From Phenylobacterium sp. (GTDB lineage Bacteria > Pseudomonadota > Alphaproteobacteria > Caulobacterales > Caulobacteraceae), in NCBI RefSeq assembly GCF_030679875.1, contig NZ_JAUXSP010000008.1, forward strand, positions 62,001-126,000: DNA of 64,000 nt, written 5' to 3'. Below are positions 9,901-17,372 of this stretch, one piece after another. The position numbers and the translations under genes were made by a program. Every line of letters starts with the position of its first letter. Position 1 is the stretch's first letter. The notes under the pieces are model-generated. The model ran no database searches. It saw only the letters and a list, made by a program, of their open reading frames with translations, and was not told the DNA's origin.

Positions 9901-10417
9901 GTTCCGCCGGGGCGAGCTGATCCACTGGCTGTTGCAGATCCTGCCTGACCTGGCCCTCGCCGAGCGCGCGGCTGCGGCCGCCGCCATCCTGGCCCGCGAG
10001 CCGGACCTGACCGACGACCAGCTGGCGGAGATGGCGGGCGCGGCGCTGTCAGTCCTGACCGATCCCCGTTTCGCCGACGTCTTCTCCGCCGACGGCCGGG
10101 CCGAGGTGGCCATCGCCGGGACCGCCGCGGCCCTGCCGCAAGGCCTGCAGATCTCCGGCCGCATCGACCGGCTGGTGGTGCGCCCCGACAGGGTTCTGGT
10201 GGCCGACTTCAAGACCAACCGCCCCTCGCCCGCCCGCATCGAGGACGCCGATCCCGCCTATATCCGCCAGATGGCGGTCTATGCCGCCGTCCTGGCCGAG
10301 GTCTTCCCCGGCCGGGCCATTGAGGCGGCCCTGGTCTGGACCGACGGCCCGAAGCTGATGGCGGTTCCAGAATTCCTGATGGCCCAGGCCCTGGCTGATC
10401 TCCGGTCCAGGAGTTGA
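6920..10417 (+). CDS. addA: Double-strand break repair helicase AddA
   Basis: UvrD-like ATP-dependent helicase with a C-terminal nuclease; with AddB it performs the role of RecBCD. The 1165-residue protein has Walker A NAGSGKTKTLIDR near residue 27, helicase motif II ILLDEAQDTAPEQWEI near residue 400, motif III VVGDEKQSIYSFQGA, motif VI LLYVALTRARDRLVI, and a C-terminal nuclease motif VADFKTNRPSP near residue 1094. The ATG at 6920 forms an ATGA overlap with addB; a start at 6884 was rejected because it would lie deep inside addB. Confidence 0.95.
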   Translation: MSPVIGIDIDPQRTAADPDLSAFVTANAGSGKTKTLIDRVARLLLSGAAPAAILCVTYTKAAAAEMQRRLFDLLGQWSVCDDAALRQALARLEGRTPADYDGPRLSAARALFAQALETPGGLKIQTIHAFCEKLLRRFPLEAGISPGFRVMDDPAAALIARAARQDVARHALTGEGAVAQAYARLSVSLDFRAFEQMFATFEARRGALDAFVAREGGLEGALAWIWETCGFDGEADPEAVAAAAMAELDRALWREAAEVLALGGKTDQACSQSLATVAADSQAALSDALKALFTQGGEGTPVTLVAKTKALANAEPLRQALLDEQDRLAIARDQVRAANIAWDSAYVLVLAQAYLTAYAAEKAAAGALDFGDLIEKTRALVAESPMAAWVLYKLDGGIDHILLDEAQDTAPEQWEILSALTAEFFAGEGRERQALRSLFVVGDEKQSIYSFQGAAPERLRLETETYLARIQDAGARAQSVPLATSWRSTVDVLAYVDAVFAAPETQGGVPPARGEEAVRHIPMRADHRGCVDVWPLEREPEGEAREAWDAPLDVEGATSANRRLAENIACEIEDLVARGDGVFDKDLDGQGGTRGAWRPARFGDVLILVRRRKALFEDILRALKRRGVPVAGADRLALSEHIIFDDLLAVARFVLFPQDELNLAALLKSPFCGLDDEALYALAKPRKPGELWAALQDRALERADWTQALTFLTAARDEARTRRPFEFYGRLLSLRDGDGASMRQRIVRRLGTEAEDALDEFLAQAQAAEQRGVCDLEGLADALAGLNITVKREMEAARNEVRVMTAHGAKGLEAPIVFLPETTLSGLGRGSPLLETEGGGFLWCPSKTQDCAASTTARELRARKDEEEAYRLLYVALTRARDRLVICGRVAAKTKEENLKGWWAAIQAGFAHALIGPHMRPAACGQVEARRFGEDPQVLGRGADDAPTTAALPDWARADAALDPLARFASPSDLGEAEEILAPSPLARVGGLGRFRRGELIHWLLQILPDLALAERAAAAAAILAREPDLTDDQLAEMAGAALSVLTDPRFADVFSADGRAEVAIAGTAAALPQGLQISGRIDRLVVRPDRVLVADFKTNRPSPARIEDADPAYIRQMAVYAAVLAEVFPGRAIEAALVWTDGPKLMAVPEFLMAQALADLRSRS

Positions 10418-10497
10418 TCGTCAGGCCTCAGGGTCTTACATCGCTGGATCAAGAGGCGGTCGGCGCGCGTTGCGCCCAAGTCGCATAAGGAGCTTCC

Positions 10498-10833
10498 ATG
10501 AGCACCGTCACCGTCACCGATGACTCCTTCGAAAAAGACGTGCTGCAGGCAAAAGGCCCGGTCCTGGTGGACTTCTGGGCCGAGTGGTGCGGCCCCTGCA
10601 AGCAGATCGCCCCGGCCCTGGAGCAGATCTCAGAAGACCTGGCCGGCCAGGTCACCATCGCCAAGCTGAACATCGAAGACAGCCCCACCACCCCCTCGCG
10701 CTACGGCGTCCGCGGCATCCCGACCATGATGCTGTTCAAGGACGGCCAGATGTCGTCCATGAAGGTCGGCGCCATGCCCAAGCAGAAGATCCTGGAATGG
10801 CTCTCCGAAGCAGGCGTCCAGCCGGCGGCGTAG
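10498..10833 (+). CDS. trxA: Thioredoxin
   Basis: Cytoplasmic dithiol-disulfide oxidoreductase, reduced by thioredoxin reductase, that serves ribonucleotide reductase and methionine sulfoxide reductase among others. At 111 residues it is a standard thioredoxin with the active site WCGPCK near residue 31 and the cis-proline loop RGIPTMMLFKDG. A good ribosome-binding site, AAGGAG, precedes the ATG. It lies 80 bp after addA, and an intrinsic terminator follows, so it is the last gene of this block. Confidence 0.96.
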   Translation: MSTVTVTDDSFEKDVLQAKGPVLVDFWAEWCGPCKQIAPALEQISEDLAGQVTIAKLNIEDSPTTPSRYGVRGIPTMMLFKDGQMSSMKVGAMPKQKILEWLSEAGVQPAA

Positions 10834-10868
10834 GGCTGTCGGGCTGAGGCCTGAGAGATTGCAGGAAG

Positions 10869-10893
10869 GGGTCGGCGAGAGCCGGCCCTTTTT
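10869..10893 (+). terminator. Intrinsic terminator after trxA
   Basis: An 8 bp stem (GGGTCGGC with GCCGGCCC, one G-U pair) and a GAGA loop are followed by TTTTT. It lies 35 bp after the trxA stop and marks the boundary between the conserved block and the lower-GC islet. Confidence 0.8.
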
Positions 10894-11063
10894 CGTTGGC
10901 GCAGGGGACGGCTGTGCGCCAGAGGCGCCCATTAACCTGAATGCGAAAAGCGGGCGTCCGCGGAGCAGAGCGCACCGACTGCCCTGCGCCAGTTAGCTCC
11001 GGCGCCAAGATGTGGGGCGCGTCTCCACTGGCGCGACAGCACCATTTAACGCAACATCGCGCT

Positions 11064-11729
11064 ATGACGGGCGAGAAAATTCTGGAAGAGGTCGCCGCCA
11101 GGGGCTGGTTGCTCCTAGATCAGTCGTATCACCCAGCGTTGACCCAACTGATCGGGGCTACCGCCCCGCAAAGAACAGCCGGCGTCCCACCGACCGACCT
11201 CCGCCCTGCCGATCAGGCGGAAGCAAGACCTAATTCCATGTCTGCGCAGGTTGGCCTGTCAGAACAACCCATGCACACTGATGGCGCGTTCAACGCTGTT
11301 CCACCGCGCTTGCTAATCTTCGAGTGCCTGAATCCAGGAGAAGGCCCATGTCCCACGCGTTTGTGGGCGCTTGACTGGAAGCGCCTCACGAGTGAGCGCC
11401 CCGTTGCAATTTCCGGTGCCACCTGGCTCGTTCGACCGGGCCTACAACAGGCCTTCTACTCGCAGGTCCTCTCATGCCGTTCCGATGGCGGTGGATGGGT
11501 CCGCTTTGATCCGTGCTGTATGACGCCAAAGACGAACGGGGTGAACGCCGACCAGACTTTGGCCGCGCTACGGCGGTATGCGACGGCTACCGAAGTCAAT
11601 TGGTCGACAGGCGACATCTTGCTGATCGACAATTGGCGTTGCCTGCACGGCAGAGCAGAGGCGGCGTGCGCACCCTCGCGGGTGCTCCGCAGGTGGCAGT
11701 TGGGGGAAGACGTTGGACTGGGCGGCTGA
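11064..11729 (+). CDS. TauD/TfdA-like Fe(II)/2-oxoglutarate-dependent dioxygenase, short form
   Basis: Predicted non-haem iron oxygenase of 221 residues. The iron triad is readable as H71-x-D73 in QPMHTDGAFN and H195 in DNWRCLHGR, with R206 eleven residues further on as the likely 2-oxoglutarate-binding arginine. A motif GDILLIDN precedes the distal histidine as in TauD relatives. It is shorter than classic TauD (about 280) and the substrate is unknown. The ATG at 11064 was preferred to an upstream in-frame start at 10941 because the protein similarity begins there. It overlaps the next gene by 17 bp. Base composition is clearly less GC-rich than its neighbours, suggesting recent acquisition. 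Confidence 0.7.
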   Translation: MTGEKILEEVAARGWLLLDQSYHPALTQLIGATAPQRTAGVPPTDLRPADQAEARPNSMSAQVGLSEQPMHTDGAFNAVPPRLLIFECLNPGEGPCPTRLWALDWKRLTSERPVAISGATWLVRPGLQQAFYSQVLSCRSDGGGWVRFDPCCMTPKTNGVNADQTLAALRRYATATEVNWSTGDILLIDNWRCLHGRAEAACAPSRVLRRWQLGEDVGLGG

Positions 11730-12672
11730 CACTCTCTACGCGAAGGCGCGTCTCTACGTGGGTAGGGCTCAAGATGAGCCGATTGCATCGCCCCTGTTCG
11801 GCTTTTGGACCAGCTTGGCTCTCGAGCTGCTTTGCAGAGCGGCACTCGCCCGCATCCACCCGGTGCTCCTGGCGGACCCCACATCTGAGGGGAATATCCA
11901 GTACGCCTTCGGATTCAACCCAAAGAGTAATCCGCGCTCAGTTCACGCAAAGACAGTGTTTGCGCGATGCTCGGTCTTTGTGGATGGATTCACGGATCAG
12001 ATGTCGGCGCATTGCTTGATCATGGCGGATCGGCGCAATGCTGAGCTGCACTCAGGAGCGGCGGCCTTCGAGGTCGTCGATAACTCGCTTTGGCTTCCTC
12101 TAACCTACGAAGTTGCCGAGGTGCTGCTCAAGCACCTCGGCAGAGATTTCGATGATTTCTTAGGCGGTCATGCGCCCACCGCGGAAGCCATGCTTGCGGA
12201 TCGGCAGAGCACTAGGAAGAAGGAAGTTAACGACCGAATCGCTGCTGCCAGAAAACTGTTCGGGGATCAGACTTCGGAAGAGCAAGAGGCCCTAGTTGAT
12301 TCGGCGCGGACACGGCTAGAGCTATGGGCAAGGACGAAGGCCCTCCGGCGTATCTGCACCTGTCCGGCGTGCGGCTCTCCCGCCGCGATGGCGGGGGAAA
12401 GCCTCACCCGAGGTCCGGTACGAGTTGACGAAGATGCAGGAGCAATCCTCCAAGAGGTGCGTGTTCTTCCAAACCGCATGTTGTGCACGGTCTGCCGTCT
12501 TGATTTGAAGGGCTTCCAAGAACTGCACGAAGCAGGGTTAGGTGCGATTTACACCGCCGAGGAGGAGCAGGACCCTATCGAGTTTTTTGGAATCGTTCCG
12601 GAAGAACATGTCGACGTGGACGAACTCATCCGTGAACGGCAAGAAGAAGAGTGGGGCTACCAGAACGAATAG
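11713..12672 (+). CDS. HEPN-like protein with C-terminal zinc ribbon, function unknown
   Basis: A 319-residue protein I do not recognise by name. Residues 1-60 look like the helical start of a HEPN fold (SPLFGFWTSLALELLCRAAL), and DRRNAELHSG at 107-115 gives R108-x4-H113, which matches the R-x4-6-H signature of HEPN ribonucleases. A four-cysteine zinc ribbon follows: C217-x2-C220 and C258-x2-C261. The C-terminus is strongly acidic. The start is a TTG inside the end of the dioxygenase gene, so the two are probably translated together. Composition is AT-richer than the flanks: I counted 55-57% GC in two 60-base rows against 70% in a row of the next gene. A defence or toxin role is inference only. 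Confidence 0.55.
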   Translation: MDWAADTLYAKARLYVGRAQDEPIASPLFGFWTSLALELLCRAALARIHPVLLADPTSEGNIQYAFGFNPKSNPRSVHAKTVFARCSVFVDGFTDQMSAHCLIMADRRNAELHSGAAAFEVVDNSLWLPLTYEVAEVLLKHLGRDFDDFLGGHAPTAEAMLADRQSTRKKEVNDRIAAARKLFGDQTSEEQEALVDSARTRLELWARTKALRRICTCPACGSPAAMAGESLTRGPVRVDEDAGAILQEVRVLPNRMLCTVCRLDLKGFQELHEAGLGAIYTAEEEQDPIEFFGIVPEEHVDVDELIRERQEEEWGYQNE

Positions 12673-12801
12673 CGGCGTTCAGCATAGATCGCCGACTTCA
12701 CCAACCTCCTATCGCCTCGCCACCCCGCCCCCACTTGCACACGCCCCCCATTCCGCGCACGACTCCGCCCAACAACACACGCCCCCCGGGAGGAGCCGAC
12801 C

Positions 12802-13779
12802 ATGAAGACCCGCATCACTGAACTGCTCGGCGTGGAGCATCCGATCGTGCAGGGGGGCATGCACTATGTGGGCTTCGCCGAGATGGCTGCGGCGGTGTCC
12901 AATGCGGGCGGGCTTGGCATCATCACCGGTCTGACCCAGGGGACGCCGGAGAAGCTGACCGCCGAGATCGCCCGGTGCCGGGGGATGACCGACAAGCCGT
13001 TCGGGGTGAACCTGACCTTCCTGCCCTCGGTCACGCCGCCGGACTATCCGGGCTTTGTCGAGGCCATCGTCAAGTCGGGCGTCAAGGTCGTCGAGACGGC
13101 GGGCAACAATCCGCAGAAGTACCTGCCGGCCCTGAAAGAGGCGGGCATCAAGGTGATCCACAAGTGCACCGCCGTGCGCCACGCGGTGAAGGCCCAGGCC
13201 ATCGGCTGCGACGCGGTCAGCGTCGACGGCTTTGAATGCGGCGGCCATCCGGGCGAGGACGACGTGCCGAACTTCATCCTGCTGCCCCGGGCGGCCGAAG
13301 AGCTGGAGATCCCCTTCCTGGCCTCGGGCGGCATGGCCGATGGGCGATCGCTGGCCGCCGCGCTCTGCCTGGGCGCCGACGGGATCAATATGGGCACCCG
13401 CTTCATCGCCACCCAGGAAGCGCCGGTGCACCCCAATGTGAAGCAGGCCCTGGTGGAGGCCAGCGAGCTCGACACCCGGCTGATCATGCGGCCCCTGCGC
13501 AATACCGAGCGGGTGCTGGTGAACGCCGGGGTGGAGCGCCTGCTGGCCAAGGAGAAGGAGATGGGGGCCGCCATCACCTTCGCCGATATCGCCCCGGAAG
13601 TGGCGGGCGTCTATCCGGCCATCATGCGCGACGGGCAGATGGACGCCGGCGGCTGGTCCTGCGGCATGGTCGCAGGGCTCATCCACGACATCCCGACGGT
13701 GAAGGACCTGATCGACAAGATCATGGTCGACGCCGAGGCCATCCTGCGCCGGCGCGTGGGGCAGTTCGAGCTGGCCTGA
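12802..13779 (+). CDS. Nitronate monooxygenase family flavoprotein
   Basis: FMN-dependent TIM-barrel enzyme that oxidises alkyl nitronates (formerly 2-nitropropane dioxygenase). The 325-residue protein begins with HPIVQGGMHYVGFAEMAAA and contains the FMN-phosphate loops SNAGGLGIITG and ASGGMADGRSLAAALCLGAD, plus a GFECGGHPGEDD segment with the catalytic-type histidine. A clear GGGAGGAG ribosome-binding site precedes the ATG. GC content returns to the host level here, so it marks the far edge of the islet. The physiological substrate is uncertain, as in most of this family. Confidence 0.88.
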   Translation: MKTRITELLGVEHPIVQGGMHYVGFAEMAAAVSNAGGLGIITGLTQGTPEKLTAEIARCRGMTDKPFGVNLTFLPSVTPPDYPGFVEAIVKSGVKVVETAGNNPQKYLPALKEAGIKVIHKCTAVRHAVKAQAIGCDAVSVDGFECGGHPGEDDVPNFILLPRAAEELEIPFLASGGMADGRSLAAALCLGADGINMGTRFIATQEAPVHPNVKQALVEASELDTRLIMRPLRNTERVLVNAGVERLLAKEKEMGAAITFADIAPEVAGVYPAIMRDGQMDAGGWSCGMVAGLIHDIPTVKDLIDKIMVDAEAILRRRVGQFELA

Positions 13780-13838
13780 GGGCGGCGCGGGCGCGGGTCC
13801 TTTTCGATGAATCCTTTCCGCGCCCGGCACGTTCTTGA

Positions 13839-13855
13839 GGGTCAGGAGATGACCC
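13839..13855 (+). promoter_or_regulatory. Hairpin presenting the ribosome-binding site in its loop
   Basis: GGGTCA and TGACCC form a 6 bp stem around a GGAGA loop directly before the ATG at 13856. The Shine-Dalgarno bases lie in the loop, so folding could tune translation of the small gene. Structure is read from sequence; function is inferred. Confidence 0.35.
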
Positions 13856-14098
13856 ATGGCTGAGACCCTAGAGATTTCGCGCCGCTACAGCGTTCACGCC
13901 CATCAGGATGAGCGCCATCCGGTGCGGATCGTCGAGGAGGCCTCGTTTGAGGCCGCCGCCATCGCCTATGTGGAGGACTTCCATCCGCCGGCCGACGCGG
14001 ACGGCGAGATCCAGGTGTTGGTCTGCGACCTGGCCAGCGGGCATGAGCACTGTTTCCGCATCGACCTCGACAGCGGCGAGGCGGAGCCCTGCGGCTAG
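13856..14098 (+). CDS. Small conserved-looking protein, function unknown
   Basis: An 80-residue cytosolic protein without signal peptide or membrane segment. It starts MAETLEISRRYSVHAHQDE and is rich in acidic residues, with a segment FEAAAIAYVEDFHPP followed by EIQVLVCDLASG and HCFRIDL, which suggests a small alpha/beta fold. The ATG has GGAG in a hairpin loop just upstream. It resembles short uncharacterised proteins of Caulobacterales, but I cannot name a family with certainty. Codon use matches the host. Confidence 0.6.
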   Translation: MAETLEISRRYSVHAHQDERHPVRIVEEASFEAAAIAYVEDFHPPADADGEIQVLVCDLASGHEHCFRIDLDSGEAEPCG

Positions 14099-14176
14099 GG
14101 TGATGGGGGTCTTGAGAGCGGCCGCCGCGCCGCCGCAACATGCCAGGCCTTATCTTCGGCCAGCATATGGGCGACG

Positions 14177-14201
14177 GTGGCGTGGCGTGGCGTGGCGTGC
14201 C
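14177..14201 (+). repeat. Pentanucleotide tandem repeat (GTGGC)
   Basis: Four perfect GTGGC units and a fifth reading GTGCC lie in the 163 bp gap upstream of the GFA-type gene. Copy number could vary by slippage; no function is shown. Confidence 0.75.
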
Positions 14202-14262
14202 GTGATCCTGGCCGCGACCCGCCGTTATCGCTTTCAGAGACGAAGCTGTTCAGGAGCCGGAT

Positions 14263-14664
14263 ATGCTCAAGGGAACTTGTCATTGCGGACAGTCGCACTG
14301 GACGCTGGAGGGCGATCCAGGCTCGGCGACCGCCTGCAACTGCACCCTGTGCCGACGCTACGGCGCCCTGTGGGCCTATGACTATGAGGACGAACGGATC
14401 TCGCTCGACGGTCCGACCTCTTCCTACAGGCGGCCGGACGAGGAGGATCCTGGGCTGGAAATTCTCTTCTGCGCCTCATGCGGCTGCATGCTCAGCTGGC
14501 GTGGCCTTCGCCTCAGGCCCGACGGCCGGCGCCGGATGGCCGTCAATCTGCGGCTAGCGCCGCCCGAGGCGGTGGCTCACGTGCCGATCAGAAGTTTCGA
14601 TGGCCTCGATACCTTTGAAGACCTTCCGCCGACCGGCCGCTGCGTTCGCGATCTCTGGGCCTAG
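14263..14664 (+). CDS. GFA-domain (CENP-V/glutathione-dependent formaldehyde-activating) family protein
   Basis: A 133-residue zinc-binding protein of the GFA fold. The metal ligands are visible as CHCGQ near residue 7, CNCTLCRR near residue 26 and FCASCGCM near residue 73, the usual three clusters. Members were named after an enzyme that speeds S-hydroxymethylglutathione formation, but most have unknown functions. It converges on the next minus-strand gene with 22 bp between the stops. Its promoter region carries the GTGGC repeat. Confidence 0.85.
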   Translation: MLKGTCHCGQSHWTLEGDPGSATACNCTLCRRYGALWAYDYEDERISLDGPTSSYRRPDEEDPGLEILFCASCGCMLSWRGLRLRPDGRRRMAVNLRLAPPEAVAHVPIRSFDGLDTFEDLPPTGRCVRDLWA

Positions 14665-14686
14665 TCCGCCGCCCGCGTTTAACCGC

Positions 14687-15016
14687 CTAGCCGCCGTCCG
14701 CGTCGACGACGATGGCCACGGTCTTGCCCCGGGACAGGGGCTCCCAGCCGGCGTCGATGGCCGAGGCGATGGCCCGGGCGACGAGGTCTGTGGGAATGTG
14801 CGCGGGCTGCAGCTGCGGGGCGCCGAACTTGCGCTGGGGACCGGGGGGAAACTCGACCACGGCCTCACGCTGGCCCTCCTGGTGACGCACGGCGATGGCC
14901 ATGCCCCGCCACTCGGCCGCGTCGCTGGACCACTGGGGCTGGCGTTGCAGCCGCCAGACATAGGGGTCGCCGTCCACGGTGATCGGGAATTCAGGGTTTT
15001 GCTTGGTGCGCGCCAT
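14687..15016 (-). CDS. Hypothetical protein
   Basis: A 109-residue soluble protein beginning MARTKQNPEFPITVDGDPY, with a WRLQRQPQW segment and a positively charged N-terminus. It ends in the hydrophobic stretch TVAIVVDADGG. No known motif is recognised. The reading frame has strong GC3 bias typical of host genes, and the ATG lies 60 bp after the end of folC on the same strand, so it may be the last gene of the trp-accD-folC run. Confidence 0.6.
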   Translation of the reverse strand: MARTKQNPEFPITVDGDPYVWRLQRQPQWSSDAAEWRGMAIAVRHQEGQREAVVEFPPGPQRKFGAPQLQPAHIPTDLVARAIASAIDAGWEPLSRGKTVAIVVDADGG

Positions 15017-15076
15017 GGCAAGGCCTTAGCCCGATCAGGGGACGCAGACCACCCCGTGGCGTTTGGGGGCCGGCCC

Positions 15077-16396
15077 CTACCGGGGCCAGGTCTCCGGATC
15101 CATGGCCAGGACCTCGCCAGCGAAGTGCAGGCCCCCGCAGATCAGGATGTGCGGCGCCGGACCCTCCAGGGCCAGGGCGGCAGCCAGGGCCGAGGTCACA
15201 TCGACGGCGGTCTGCGCCTCCAAGCCCGCGGCCCGGGCCGCCGCGGCGATCTCCTCGGCCGGGGCGGCGTTGGCCGAATCGAAACTGGTGGCCACGACCC
15301 GGGGCGCAAGCTCGGCGAAGGGCGCGAAGAAGCCCTGGGCGTCCTTGCGAGCGAACATGGCGGCGATCAGCACCACGGGCCGGGGGTCGCGGGCGCTCAG
15401 CCTGGCCAGCGCCTGGGCGAGGGCTGCGCCGGCATGGGGATTGTGGCCGCCGTCGAGCCACAGCACCGCCCCGCGCTCAGCGGCCATCTGTCCGAGCGCG
15501 CCATCGCGCAGCCGCTGGAAGCGGGCCGGCCATTGCGCCGTCGCCACGCCGCGTGCCATGGCGTCTTCGTCGATCCGTGGGTCGCCGAGGGTCAGAAGGG
15601 CGCAGACGGCCAGGCCGGCATTGTCGAACTGGTGGGCCCCGAACAAGGACGGCGGCGGCAGGTCGAGGAGCTGTTCCCCCCACTGCACCAGCAGGCGGCC
15701 ATCGGCCTCCCAGGCGTCAGCGTCGGCCCCGATCAGGGTCATGGGGGCGGCAAGGGTCTGGGCCTCCGCCTCTATGACGGCCAGGGCCTCGTCCATCTGG
15801 CGGGCGACCACCACCGGGCGGCCGGCCTTGATGATTCCGGCCTTCTCCCAGGCGATCTTGGACAGCTCCGGTCCCAGCATCTCCAGATGATCATAGTCCA
15901 CCGGGGTGATGACGCTGAGCGCCGGCGCCTCAAAGATGTTGGTGGCGTCGAACCGGCCGCCGAGGCCCACCTCGATCAGGCAGAGGTCGGCGGGCGTCTG
16001 GGCGAAGGCCTGCAGGGCCAGCACCGTGGTGATCTCGAAGAAACTGATCGGCTCCCCGGCGTTGGCGGCCTCAACCTCAGCGATCAACGCCTCCAGCCGT
16101 TCATCGGTGACCAGTTCCCCGGCCACCCGGATCCGCTCGGCGAAGCGGACCAGATGCGGCGAGGTCAGGACATGGACCCGCAGGCCGGCCGCCTCGGCCA
16201 TGGCGCGCATATAGGCCACGGTCGAGCCCTTGCCATTGGTGCCGGCCACATGGATCACCGGCGGCAGACGGCGCTCGGGATGACCCAGCACCGCCAGCAG
16301 GCGCTCCACCCGTCCGGTGGTCAGGTCGATCAGGCTGGGGTGGTTGGCGCGCAGCCGCGCGATCACCGCGTCTGAGGCCCGGATCGGATCATACAT
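15077..16396 (-). CDS. folC: Bifunctional folylpolyglutamate synthase/dihydrofolate synthase
   Basis: Adds glutamate to dihydropteroate and to reduced folates using ATP, in the cytoplasm. The 439-residue length is normal. The Mur-ligase-type ATP loop is visible as VAGTNGKGSTVAYMR near residue 50, followed by the SPHLVRFAERIRV omega loop and a C-terminal WLDGGHNPHA motif. It follows accD on the same strand with a 42 bp gap, the arrangement seen in many alphaproteobacteria. Confidence 0.94.
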   Translation of the reverse strand: MYDPIRASDAVIARLRANHPSLIDLTTGRVERLLAVLGHPERRLPPVIHVAGTNGKGSTVAYMRAMAEAAGLRVHVLTSPHLVRFAERIRVAGELVTDERLEALIAEVEAANAGEPISFFEITTVLALQAFAQTPADLCLIEVGLGGRFDATNIFEAPALSVITPVDYDHLEMLGPELSKIAWEKAGIIKAGRPVVVARQMDEALAVIEAEAQTLAAPMTLIGADADAWEADGRLLVQWGEQLLDLPPPSLFGAHQFDNAGLAVCALLTLGDPRIDEDAMARGVATAQWPARFQRLRDGALGQMAAERGAVLWLDGGHNPHAGAALAQALARLSARDPRPVVLIAAMFARKDAQGFFAPFAELAPRVVATSFDSANAAPAEEIAAAARAAGLEAQTAVDVTSALAAALALEGPAPHILICGGLHFAGEVLAMDPETWPR

Positions 16397-16438
16397 GGCG
16401 GGGGCTCGGGCGGCGGGGCCGTTGAAGGAGGGGTGGCG

Positions 16439-17362
16439 TCAGGCGGCGCGGGAACGGGCGCGTCCCAGCATCAGGGTCTTGAGGATGGAGCCCAGCATGG
16501 CCGGCAGGTCCGGTCGGCTGACCACCCGGTCGACCATGCCCCGCTCGGCCAGAAACTCCGAGCGCTGGAAGCCGGGGGGCAGGATCTCGCGGATGGTCTG
16601 CTCGATCACCCGACGACCCGAAAACGCGATCATGGCGTTGGGCTCGGCCAAGTGGACATCGCCCAGCATGGCGTAGGAGGCGGTCACCCCCCCAGACGTC
16701 GGGTCAGTCAGCACGACGACATAGGGCAGGCCCGCGGCCCGAAGTTCGTTCACCGCCAGCGTGGTGCGGGTCATCTGCATCAAGGACAGCGTCCCCTCCT
16801 GCATCCGCGCTCCGCCCGAGGCGGTGAAGATGACGAAGGGGCATTGCCGGGCGATGGCCTCATGGGCGGCCTTGATGAAGGTCTCGCCCGCCGCCATGCC
16901 CAGGGAGCCGCCCATGAAGGCGAAGTCCTGCACCACGACGACCGCTTCCTGGCCCTGGATCTTGCCGACGCCGATGGCCATGGCGTCGTGCTCGCCGGTG
17001 CTCTTGCGGGCGGCCTTCAGCCGCTCCCCATAGGGCCGGTCATCGGGGAATTTCAGCGGGTCTTCGGTCACATGGGGGGTGGCGATCCGCTCGACCTCGC
17101 CGTCGTCAAAGGTGATCTTCAGCCGGTCCTTGGCGCCGATGCGCATGTGGTGGCCCGAGGGCGTCACCCACAGGGCGGCCTCCAGATCGGGCCGATAGAT
17201 CATCTCGCCGGTGTCGGGGCACTTGACCCAGAGGTTCTCCGGCGTCTCGCGCTTGACGAAGGCGTTACGAATGCCCGGCGCGATCCGGGACAGCCAGCCG
17301 CCCTGAGACCCCTGAGGACGGGCGGGGGGACGGGCGGGCTTTTCGTTCTTCTGATCTGCCAT
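16439..17362 (-). CDS. accD: Acetyl-CoA carboxylase carboxyltransferase subunit beta
   Basis: With AccA, transfers the carboxyl group from biotin to acetyl-CoA to make malonyl-CoA for fatty acid synthesis. The 307-residue protein has the crotonase-like core motifs FAFMGGSLGMAAGE and FTASGGARMQEG. The N-terminal zinc-ribbon region, four cysteines in E. coli, is here KCPDTGE and VTPSGHHMRI, so only one cysteine remains; zinc is probably not bound. It lies between trpA (10 bp gap) and folC. Confidence 0.94.
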   Translation of the reverse strand: MADQKNEKPARPPARPQGSQGGWLSRIAPGIRNAFVKRETPENLWVKCPDTGEMIYRPDLEAALWVTPSGHHMRIGAKDRLKITFDDGEVERIATPHVTEDPLKFPDDRPYGERLKAARKSTGEHDAMAIGVGKIQGQEAVVVVQDFAFMGGSLGMAAGETFIKAAHEAIARQCPFVIFTASGGARMQEGTLSLMQMTRTTLAVNELRAAGLPYVVVLTDPTSGGVTASYAMLGDVHLAEPNAMIAFSGRRVIEQTIREILPPGFQRSEFLAERGMVDRVVSRPDLPAMLGSILKTLMLGRARSRAA

Positions 17363-17372
17363 CGCTGTGGGT

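Noticed and set aside
10941..11063. Upstream extension of the dioxygenase gene
   Set aside because: The added 41 residues show no similarity to the fold and start near the end of the trxA terminator region; the ATG at 11064 fits better.
15077..16375. Long plus-strand ORFs opposite folC, rpsA, aroA and the metalloprotease
   Set aside because: High-GC genomes give long antisense frames. These lack motifs and have glycine/histidine/arginine-rich, low-complexity composition, while the opposite strand encodes clear enzymes.
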